Below, one piece after another: positions 1 to 5,097 of a stretch of 7,696 bases of DNA (positions within the stretch are counted from its first letter, which is position 1; each line of letters begins with the position of its first letter). The notes below the pieces were generated by a model, which saw only the letters and a list, made by a program, of their open reading frames with translations, had not been told where the DNA came from and searched no databases. A program made the position numbers and the translations under genes. This stretch comes from CAYYNP01 sp964472545 (GTDB lineage Bacteria; Planctomycetota; Planctomycetia; Pirellulales; Thermoguttaceae): assembly GCA_964472545.1 (NCBI GenBank), contig CAYYNP010000397.1, forward strand, positions 1 to 7,696, read 5' to 3'.

Positions 1-759
1 AGACGTCAATTTGCAAGACGTGGGTCCGTCTCGCGGAGCGAGACGACGACTATCTGGTGCATCTCGCGGAGCGAGATGCCTACAATAGAACACGAAGCCT
101 ACATAAGCCACCTCGGCCAGCAACGAGAACCAGACGTACTGCGGATAGCCCAACAGCAACTGCGAACCGGTCAACAGCACGATACTCAACTGGGCCACGG
201 CCGCCTGACGACGCCGCGAAGTCGTCAACAGCACGTCGATCGCCAACAGCATCCACGGAATATGGGCCACGATGGCGATGGCGTTGGGATGGACGAAGTG
301 CAGCAGGTTGAAGCTCGAGAAGGCAAACAACAAGCCACCGAACATGGCCGCATCACGGCGGCCCAGCCGGCGGCGCAGAAGCAAGTACGTGCCGGCCAGC
401 ATGACCGGGTACGGCAGCAGCCACTCGCAACCCAGGGCGACTTGCAGCGGCAAATGTCCATACAACAAGCGATGCACCGGATGGTACGTGCCGGCCTGCC
501 CCTCGCCGGTGAGATAGAAGCCCGAGTGGAGTTGCGGCATCCAATCGAACGGCTCGCCGCGGGCAAGCTGCTCGGCGTAGAATGCCCGGGTGGGCAGATG
601 GAAGGCTCCCAAGTCGTCGCGGGTGTAGACGCGTCCGGCCAGAAACGGCCCGGCCATCGCCGCCAGCATCACGACCGCGGCCAGCAACGACCAGACGAAC
701 AGGTCGCGCTGCGTGCGGCCGGTCGGCGAGCATTTCGGTGATGGGGCCGAAGGCGTCAT
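1..759 (-). CDS. YfhO-like multi-pass membrane protein, 5' part (runs off left edge)
   Basis: This is an open frame of 253 codons from ATG at 759 to the window edge, with no stop. The start is well fixed: an in-frame TAA lies six codons upstream, although the ribosome site (AGAAAG) is weak. Residues 1-20 are polar, residues 21-42 form a first membrane segment, and a likely extracytoplasmic loop follows with the motifs YTRDDLGAFHLP and FDWMPQLHSGFYLTGEGQAG. That pattern of an acidic D-D-L near the first loop, then 'G-P/F-W-P-G', then 'G..G.YHP' resembles YfhO-family and related GT-C-fold membrane proteins, which usually exceed 700 residues. More hydrophobic helices follow at about 104-127, 137-156, 160-178, 188-203 and 207-225. 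Residues 226-253 are encoded by the hairpin repeat and do not look like the rest of the protein. The family assignment is moderate; GT39-type mannosyltransferase-like proteins are the alternative. It is transcribed divergently from the DUF1080 gene. Confidence 0.75.
   Translation of the reverse strand, partial: MTPSAPSPKCSPTGRTQRDLFVWSLLAAVVMLAAMAGPFLAGRVYTRDDLGAFHLPTRAFYAEQLARGEPFDWMPQLHSGFYLTGEGQAGTYHPVHRLLYGHLPLQVALGCEWLLPYPVMLAGTYLLLRRRLGRRDAAMFGGLLFAFSSFNLLHFVHPNAIAIVAHIPWMLLAIDVLLTTSRRRQAAVAQLSIVLLTGSQLLLGYPQYVWFSLLAEVAYVGFVFYCRHLAPRDAPDSRRLAPRDGPTSCKLTS
27..79. repeat. Two tandem hairpins with a compensatory base pair
   Basis: Two near-identical palindromes lie 33 nt apart. Copy 1 (27-45) is cgtctcgc-gga-gcgagacg and copy 2 (60-78) is catctcgc-gga-gcgagatg. 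Each has an 8-bp stem and the same GGA loop; copy 2 gains one more G-C pair (59/79). The only difference is the second stem pair, G-C in copy 1 and A-T in copy 2, so the change is compensated. The spacer is 13 nt. The array lies inside the open frame of the membrane protein gene on the minus strand, and because 33 is a multiple of three both copies encode LAPRD in that frame. It looks like a dispersed REP-like element; similar CTCGC-TCC-GCGAG hairpins are, from memory, common in planctomycete genomes. Confidence 0.75.
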
Positions 760-879
760 GTCTTTCTGTAGCGATTATGCGGCCGTTTGGTGCGGCGAGT
801 TCCCCTCCAAAATCCCCATCGCAAGGATAGGTCAACGCGGGCGTGTCTTGGGGGAAACTGTCCTTTCGCATCCACTGAG

Positions 880-908
880 TTGAGCTTGGTGGCGGAATCA
901 ACTACTCT
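880..908 (+). promoter_or_regulatory. Candidate sigma-70-type promoter for the first DUF1080 gene
   Basis: TTGAGC (880-885) and TACTCT (903-908) are separated by exactly 17 bases. This would start transcription near 915, leaving a leader of about 80 nt before the ATG at 995. The layout matches the candidate before the DUF6807 gene (TTGCAC-17-TAGGCT). The rest of the 760-994 divergent spacer shows no other clear signal. The call is by eye only. Confidence 0.4.
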
Positions 909-994
909 GGCGTGGGGCGGCGGCGAGAATCGGCCAGCCGGAGAAGCGGCTGGGCAACGGCGGTCGATTTCACTTCACACCGGGAGGATGGAAC

Positions 995-2167
995 ATGGGT
1001 CGAGTGAGTAACGAAAGAGATGCTGCCCTTGCCGGAGGAACGGTTGCGTGGGGTTGCTGCCTTCTGTTCGCGGCGATCGCCCCGCCGGCCGCCGCGGAAG
1101 AGTCCTGCTGCCGCGAGGTGCCGTGGGGTACGCTGACGGTGGCCGTGTCCGACGGACGGCTGTTGACCACCGGCGTCGATCCGCAGCACCCGTCGGCCTT
1201 TGCGTTGGACAAGGTGCTCGGCGACGAGGTGACGGAAGCCGTGCTCGACGCACGAGTCCAACTGCGAACGCCCGCGCCGACGTATGCGAGCCCCAAGAAC
1301 CGGGTGACGCTTCAGGTCGGCAGCAGCGGCGGCGTGGAAGTGAAGGTTCGGGAAACGGTAGTCGTATCGCGGGCCGACGCCCGGTCCTACGAGCCGGTCC
1401 AGCTCGAAGCAGAGGTCGAACTGGCGGGCCCGACTCCGATTCAGATCAAGGCGCGGCGGCCCCAGCAAGGACCCTGGCTGCTGCGCGTGCGACTGAAGCG
1501 GCCGGACGACGGCGGCGAGCCGTTGCACTGTCTCTGTCAGGCTAATCTCCGCAACAACCCGAGCCATTACCGCGCCCAATCAGGAGAACCCGACTCCGAC
1601 GATCCCTTTGCCGACGTCAACGGCGCGCCGCTGTTCGACGGCAAGACGCTGATCGGCTGGAACTGCTCGGTGGCCAAGTTCCGGGTCGAAGACGGCGCGA
1701 TTGTCACCTCGGGCGAAACTAACGAGAGGGCGTGCCACTACCTGCTGACCGACGAGCAGTACGGAGACTTCGAGTTGACGTTGAAGGTCAAGATGCAGGG
1801 CGGCAACTCGGGAATCTACTTTCGCGCTCATCGCGAACCGGGAAGCGTGGACGCCCACGGCTACCAGTTCGACGTCGGCGGAGGCCTATGGGGGATGCTC
1901 TACGACGAACGCGGCACCCGGATCATCGGCATGGCACAGCAGAGCATGCCACCCGGCTGGGACCCAAGCGGATGGGTCGACTGCCGCATTCGCTGTGTAG
2001 GACCGCGCATCCAGTATTGGGTCAACGGGCACCAGACGCTGGATTACGTCGAGGAGGATACGCGGATTCCGAGAACGGGAAGCGTCGGATTGCAGTTCCA
2101 TAGTTGGTCGGCGCATGCCTTTAGGGTGTCGTTCAAGGACATTGCGATCAAGGAACTGACGAAGTGA
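995..2167 (+). CDS. Secreted protein with unknown N-terminal domain and C-terminal DUF1080 (3-keto-disaccharide hydrolase-like) domain
   Basis: The protein has 390 residues. The ATG is preceded by GGGAGG (982-987) at 7 nt spacing. Residues 1-34 form a Sec signal peptide with a hydrophobic core at 12-33 and probable cleavage after PAAA (34); no lipobox is seen. Residues about 38-170 form a beta-rich domain that I do not recognise, with cysteines at 38, 39, 179 and 181. A linker rich in polar residues (185-208) leads into DUF1080 (PF06439) at about 212-388: PLFDGKTLIGW, then FRVEDGAIV, YGDFELTLKVKMQGGNSGIYFR (255-277), GYQFDV, GWVDCRIRCVGPRIQYWVNG, and the closing GSVGLQFHSWSAHAFRVSFKDIAIKEL block. 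Members of this family adopt a concanavalin-like sandwich; the current family name implies hydrolysis of 3-keto-glycosides, but this protein's substrate cannot be read from the sequence. The downstream oxidoreductase gene begins within about 120 nt, which suggests one operon. Confidence 0.92.
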   Translation: MGRVSNERDAALAGGTVAWGCCLLFAAIAPPAAAEESCCREVPWGTLTVAVSDGRLLTTGVDPQHPSAFALDKVLGDEVTEAVLDARVQLRTPAPTYASPKNRVTLQVGSSGGVEVKVRETVVVSRADARSYEPVQLEAEVELAGPTPIQIKARRPQQGPWLLRVRLKRPDDGGEPLHCLCQANLRNNPSHYRAQSGEPDSDDPFADVNGAPLFDGKTLIGWNCSVAKFRVEDGAIVTSGETNERACHYLLTDEQYGDFELTLKVKMQGGNSGIYFRAHREPGSVDAHGYQFDVGGGLWGMLYDERGTRIIGMAQQSMPPGWDPSGWVDCRIRCVGPRIQYWVNGHQTLDYVEEDTRIPRTGSVGLQFHSWSAHAFRVSFKDIAIKELTK

Positions 2168-2180
2168 CGGCGACATTGCT

Positions 2181-2270
2181 CAGAGAGACGACAATGCCCA
2201 GAGAGGCGACAACGCCCAGAGAGACGACAACGCCCAGAGAGACGACAACGCCTGGAGAGACGACAACGCC
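2181..2270. repeat. 18-bp tandem repeat, five full copies plus a degenerate sixth
   Basis: The unit is cagagagacgacaacgcc. Copies start at 2181, 2199, 2217, 2235 and 2253; copies 1 and 2 carry single changes, and copy 5 begins tgg. A degenerate sixth copy (2271-2286) has become the ribosome site and start region of the next gene, and the right half of a degenerate earlier copy overlaps the DUF1080 stop codon (2163-2180). The length is a multiple of three, and in the frame of the oxidoreductase there is no stop, so the array would read as RETTTP-type hexapeptides if translated. A GTG at 2164 overlaps the preceding TGA (GTGA) in that frame. Whether this is spacer or an N-terminal extension is undecided. 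Confidence 0.9.
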
Positions 2271-2271
2271 T

Positions 2272-2278
2272 GGAAGGA
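2272..2278 (+). promoter_or_regulatory. Ribosome binding site that favours the start at 2287
   Basis: GGAAGGA sits 8 nt before ATG 2287 but only 2 nt before ATG 2281, so 2287 is the better start. It yields a normal Tat signal peptide. The site arose in the last, diverged copy of the 18-bp repeat. Confidence 0.6.
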
Positions 2279-2286
2279 CAATGACC

Positions 2287-3558
2287 ATGAGAACACGGAA
2301 CCGCAAGATCTCACGCCGCGGCTTCCTTCGAGGCGCAGGGCTTTCCGTCGTGGCACCTTGCGCGATCACCTCGACGGCGCTGGGCACGCCGCAAACCCCG
2401 CCGGCCAGCGAGCGCGTGACGGTCGGCAAGATCGGCTGCGGCGGCCGGGGCAGCGGAATCGGCGGCGTCGGCGGCCAGGTAGTGGCGGCTTGCGATCCGT
2501 GGAAGGACCGATGAGAGCGTTGGGCCGCGCGCGCGAAATGTCCGGCCTACGTCGATTTCCGAGACGTGCTCACACGCGACGACGTCGACGCGGTCGCGAT
2601 CGCCACGCCCGACCACTGGCACGTGCCCATCGCGGTGGCCGCAGCCAGGGCCGGGAAGGATGTGTACTGCGAGAAGCCCCTGGGCCTGACGGTCGGCGAG
2701 GATCAGGCCTGCCGCGACGCGATTCGCCGCTACGGCCGCGTCTTCCAGTACGGCACCCAACAGCGTTCCGCCGCCCATTGCCGCTACGGTTGCGAGTTGG
2801 TCCGTAGCGGCTACATCGGCCAGATCCGGCAGATTCGGGTTCTCGTACCCGACGGCCGCCCTGGCGGGTCGATCGAACCGAAGCCGGTGCCGGAGTGGCT
2901 CGATTACGATCGGTGGCTTGGCCCGGCGCGCTGGCGGCCGTACTGCGAACAGGCCCACTACGGCGACGGCAACGGTTGGGCCTTCACCTACGACTATTGC
3001 CTCGGCTATATCGCCGGCTGCGGGGCACATCCGCTGGATATTCTCCAATGGGGATACGATTCGCATCTGGCCGGGCCGTGGGAGGTCGAAGGTACGGGGT
3101 GGATCCCCACCGAAGGCCGCACCGACACGGTCATGCAATACGACGTCGACTTCCGCTTCGGCGACGGCGTAACGCTGAACGTCAGGTCTGGCGAGGCGCA
3201 ATGGGCCGGGAACAACTGCACCACGTTCATCGGAACCGAGGGATCGATCAGCATCGCACGCGAGTGGATCAAAGCCGACCCGCCCTCGCTGCTTTCGATC
3301 GAGTTGAAAGAGAACGACGTGCATTTGCCCGAAAGCCGTAACCACGGCCTGAACTTTGCCGAGTCGGTCAAGAGCCGCCGCGACCCGGTCAGTAACATCG
3401 ACGACGCGGCGCGCAGCAACTTCATCAGCACCGTCGCCGACGTCGCCATCCGCTCGGGCAGGAAGATCGTCTGGGATCCGGCCCGGGAAACAATCCTCGG
3501 CGACCAACGGGCATCACGCCGGCTGATACGGGCGTACCGCCAGCCGTGGCATCTATAG
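2287..3558 (+). pseudogene. Tat-exported Gfo/Idh/MocA oxidoreductase interrupted by an in-frame TGA
   Basis: The frame runs 424 codons to TAG at 3558, a normal length for this family, but codon 76 (2512-2514) is TGA. Both sides are in the same frame and read continuously as homologous sequence: CDPWKDR-stop-ERWAARAKCPAYVDFRDVL, where relatives usually have an arginine, so a CGA to TGA transition explains it. Residues 6-33 are a Tat signal (SRRGFLRGAG, then a hydrophobic stretch). KIGCGGRGSG at 48-57 is the NAD(P)-binding glycine motif; DHWHVP (109-114), EKPLG with Lys130, and GCGAHPLDILQWG with His248 and Asp251 are family landmarks. The helix after the glycine motif is about five residues shorter than usual and glycine-rich. 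Such proteins oxidise or reduce sugar hydroxyls with a nicotinamide cofactor. Possible readings are a recent pseudogene, a sequencing or assembly error, or read-through; other genes here use TGA as a normal stop. Confidence 0.8.
2566..3558 (+). CDS. 3' open frame of the interrupted Gfo/Idh/MocA oxidoreductase (possible reinitiation product)
   Basis: After the premature TGA the first possible start in frame is GTG 2566, giving 330 residues. It has no convincing ribosome site. The product would keep the EKP lysine and the His/Asp pair of the C-terminal domain, but would lack the Tat signal and the glycine-rich cofactor loop, so it is unlikely to be an active, exported enzyme. It is listed because automatic annotation would probably call it as a separate gene; it belongs to the broken gene at 2287-3558. 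Confidence 0.4.
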   Translation: MLTRDDVDAVAIATPDHWHVPIAVAAARAGKDVYCEKPLGLTVGEDQACRDAIRRYGRVFQYGTQQRSAAHCRYGCELVRSGYIGQIRQIRVLVPDGRPGGSIEPKPVPEWLDYDRWLGPARWRPYCEQAHYGDGNGWAFTYDYCLGYIAGCGAHPLDILQWGYDSHLAGPWEVEGTGWIPTEGRTDTVMQYDVDFRFGDGVTLNVRSGEAQWAGNNCTTFIGTEGSISIAREWIKADPPSLLSIELKENDVHLPESRNHGLNFAESVKSRRDPVSNIDDAARSNFISTVADVAIRSGRKIVWDPARETILGDQRASRRLIRAYRQPWHL

Positions 3559-3605
3559 CGGCCGCATGGTTGTCGATCGTACTCATTCGCCGAACCCGTC
3601 AAGAG

Positions 3606-3685
3606 CCGTTCGTAGTGACCGCATTCATGCGGTCTTTCACGGGATTCCGCTGCACGGCCCCGATGAATCGCGGCACTACGAACGG
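3606..3685. repeat. Inverted pair of REP-like units (BIME-like)
   Basis: The outer arms are perfect 12-bp inverted repeats, ccgttcgtagtg (3606-3617) and cactacgaacgg (3674-3685). Each arm is followed inward by its own small palindrome: gaccgcat-tc-atgcggtc (3617-3634, perfect) and its counterpart at 3658-3673 (one mismatch). Read in the same direction, both copies share CCGTTCGTAGTG, the palindrome centre ATTCAT and, roughly, the GGATTCC/GGAATCC end, while the palindrome stems differ in both halves. The layout is two head-to-head copies of one about 40-bp unit. Similar CGTTCGTAGTG-containing repeats are, from memory, frequent in planctomycetes. It lies between the oxidoreductase stop and purM and has no T tract of a classic terminator. 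Confidence 0.8.
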
Positions 3686-3828
3686 GTTGGGCGATTGCTT
3701 ACCGTCGATCTTGGTGGCGGTGCGGCTGGGGCAGAGCGCAGCGGCGCCCCAGGCATCGGCTACCGGGACACCACTGCGCTCGACCCCCGCCCCCACAAGC
3801 GGGGCTCCCCCTGCGGACGGGCCGTGTC

Positions 3829-3834
3829 TACAAT
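3829..3834 (+). promoter_or_regulatory. Possible -10 element for purM
   Basis: TACAAT, one mismatch from TATAAT, lies 34 nt before the chosen purM start. No acceptable -35 hexamer is seen at 16-18 bases upstream, where the sequence is C-rich, so the call is weak. Confidence 0.3.
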
Positions 3835-3868
3835 GGAGCCTCCCCCAATCAGGCGAGTGACTCCATCC

Positions 3869-4945
3869 ATGGCCAAAGCAACCTACAAAGACGCCGGCGT
3901 CGATCTGGACGTCTATGCGGAGTCGATGGCCCGGCTGCCGCGGCTGGTCAATCGCACGCATACGCCTCGCGTGTTGCGGCTGGACGCCGGTTTCGCCGGG
4001 CTGTTTAAGCTCGATTTTTCCAACCACCTCTTCGCCCGAAACTACCGCGATCCGGTGTTGGTCTCCTGCACCGACGGCGTGGGGACCAAGCTCAAGGTGG
4101 CCACGATGGCCGACGTCCACCACACGGTCGGCATCGACCTGGTGGCCATGAGCGTAAACGACGCCATCTGCTGCGGGGCCGAGCCACTGTTCTTCCTCGA
4201 CTATGTGGCCATGTCGAAAGACGACCCGCCGCTGTTGGAGAAGATCGTTGAGGGCATCGTCGCCGGCTGCCTGCAGAGCGACGCGTCGCTGCTCGGCGGC
4301 GAGACGGCGATCATGCCGGACCTCTACGCCCCGGGCGATTACGACCTGGCCGGGTTCTGCGTGGGCGTGGTCGAGCGGAAGCACGTCATCGACGGCTCGG
4401 CGATTGCGCCGGGCGACGTGGTCCTCGGGGCCGCCTCGGCCGGATTGCACTCCAACGGCTTCAGCCTGGTGCGAAAAATCGTCTTCGAGATCGCCGGGCT
4501 TTCGGCCGACCAGCACGTCGAGGAACTCGATCAGACGGTCGCCGAGGCCCTGTTGGAGCCGACGCGGATCTACGTCCGGCCGGTCCGCCAGGTGTTGAAC
4601 TACTATAAGGTCAAGAACGTCGTCCACGGCATCGCCCACGTCACCGGCGGCGGGCTGCTGGAAAACCTCGAGCGGATCATGCCCGAGGGGACCCACGCGA
4701 AGATCGACCGCCACGCGTGGACGATCCCGCCGATCTTCGGTTGGCTACAGCGCCTCGGCGAGGTCGAGCCGGACGAGATGGACCGCGTCTTCAACATGGG
4801 CATCGGCCTGCTGCTGGTGGTCAGCCCGTTCTATGCCGAGAGCATCCGCACGCAGTTGAAGCGCTGCGGGCTCGAGAGTTGGGCGATCGGGCAGATCGAG
4901 GAAGGCGAGAAAGGGGTCACTTGGGGTGAGGGCGTGACAAGGTGA
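3869..4945 (+). CDS. purM: Phosphoribosylformylglycinamidine cyclo-ligase (AIR synthetase)
   Basis: PurM closes the imidazole ring in cytoplasmic purine synthesis, converting FGAM to AIR with ATP (EC 6.3.3.1). The product has 358 residues from ATG 3869, close to the usual 345; the N-terminus MAKATYKDAGVDLD is typical and fixes the start, while ATG 3833 and 3566 would add non-homologous residues. Family blocks are all present: CTDGVGTKLKVA (67-78), TVGIDLVAMSVNDAICCGAEPLFFLDY (86-112), SLLGGETAIMPDLY (140-153), LGAASAGLHSNGFSLVRK (186-203), HVTGGGLLENL (257-267) and FNMGIGLLLVV (308-318). The homologous part ends near Trp352; the last six residues (GEGVTR) and the TGA stop are supplied by the 8-bp tandem repeat. 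It is flanked by sugar-related genes and no other purine gene is in view, so it is probably transcribed on its own. The ribosome site is weak (AGGCGAG, 11 nt away). Confidence 0.97.
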   Translation: MAKATYKDAGVDLDVYAESMARLPRLVNRTHTPRVLRLDAGFAGLFKLDFSNHLFARNYRDPVLVSCTDGVGTKLKVATMADVHHTVGIDLVAMSVNDAICCGAEPLFFLDYVAMSKDDPPLLEKIVEGIVAGCLQSDASLLGGETAIMPDLYAPGDYDLAGFCVGVVERKHVIDGSAIAPGDVVLGAASAGLHSNGFSLVRKIVFEIAGLSADQHVEELDQTVAEALLEPTRIYVRPVRQVLNYYKVKNVVHGIAHVTGGGLLENLERIMPEGTHAKIDRHAWTIPPIFGWLQRLGEVEPDEMDRVFNMGIGLLLVVSPFYAESIRTQLKRCGLESWAIGQIEEGEKGVTWGEGVTR

Positions 4946-4970
4946 CGGGGTGAGGGGGTGACAGGGTGAA
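4923..4970. repeat. 8-bp tandem repeat over the purM stop codon
   Basis: Six consecutive octamers start at 4923, 4931, 4939, 4947, 4955 and 4963, with consensus RRGGTGAS and an invariant GTGA core. The purM stop (4943-4945) is the TGA of the third unit. Because 8 is not a multiple of three, successive units place TGA in all three frames, so any ribosome entering the array stops within three units. From memory, similar GGTGAC-type arrays occur in planctomycete intergenic DNA. Confidence 0.85.
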
Positions 4971-4988
4971 ACGCTGGGGCCTTCTTAG

Positions 4989-5017
4989 TTGCACACCGCG
5001 CCTGCCCGTGCTAGGCT
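4989..5017 (+). promoter_or_regulatory. Candidate sigma-70-type promoter for the DUF6807-DUF1080-VanZ run
   Basis: TTGCAC (4989-4994) and TAGGCT (5012-5017) are 17 bases apart. Transcription would start near 5024, giving a leader of about 74 nt before the GTG at 5098, much like the candidate before the first DUF1080 gene. Confidence 0.45.
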
Positions 5018-5097
5018 GATGATGTTGGAACCGCCCACTGCGGCAGCCGACGCACCCCCCGACCAAACCCTCCTCTTGCCTCGAAGGAGTCGCTGCC

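Larger units (their letters stand above)
3559..3868. other. Gene-free stretch before purM
   Basis: No credible gene is seen here. The purM frame is open upstream to an ATG at 3566, but the 101 residues it would add are arginine/proline-rich and unlike any PurM N-terminus. The stretch holds the 80-bp inverted repeat pair (3606-3685), a GC-only hairpin ccccgc/gcgggg (3785-3790 with 3799-3804, 8-nt loop) with no T tract, and a TACAAT box just before purM. Nothing identifiable lies in 3686-3784. Confidence 0.6.

Noticed and set aside
81..86. TACAAT as a plus-strand promoter next to the hairpins
   Set aside because: It lacks a -35 box and points into the antisense of the membrane protein gene with no plus-strand gene to serve.
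76..741. Plus-strand open frame of 221 codons at the left end
   Set aside because: It reads as a glutamine/arginine-rich, non-domain protein and is the mirror of the minus-strand membrane protein, which has proper helices and motifs.
902..1579. Minus-strand frame of 225 codons over the first DUF1080 gene
   Set aside because: It overlaps a gene with a signal peptide, ribosome site and recognised domain; no domain was visible in it.
2181..2270. CRISPR-like array
   Set aside because: The units are directly adjacent with no unique spacers, and no cas gene is present.
2512..2514. TGA as selenocysteine codon
   Set aside because: The position is normally a non-catalytic arginine in this family and no convincing SECIS-like hairpin was found directly downstream.
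2500..2566. Frameshift between the two oxidoreductase pieces
   Set aside because: 2287, 2512 and 2566 are in the same frame, so only a stop codon separates the pieces.
2311..3507. Long minus-strand open frame of 398 codons opposite the oxidoreductase
   Set aside because: The plus strand has clear family motifs throughout; the antisense frame is open because of high third-position GC and shows no recognisable domain. The same holds for 3599-4714, 5011-6174 and 6481-7218.
3566..3868. N-terminal extension of purM from ATG 3566
   Set aside because: It would translate the inverted repeat and has low-complexity composition; PurM homology starts at 3869.
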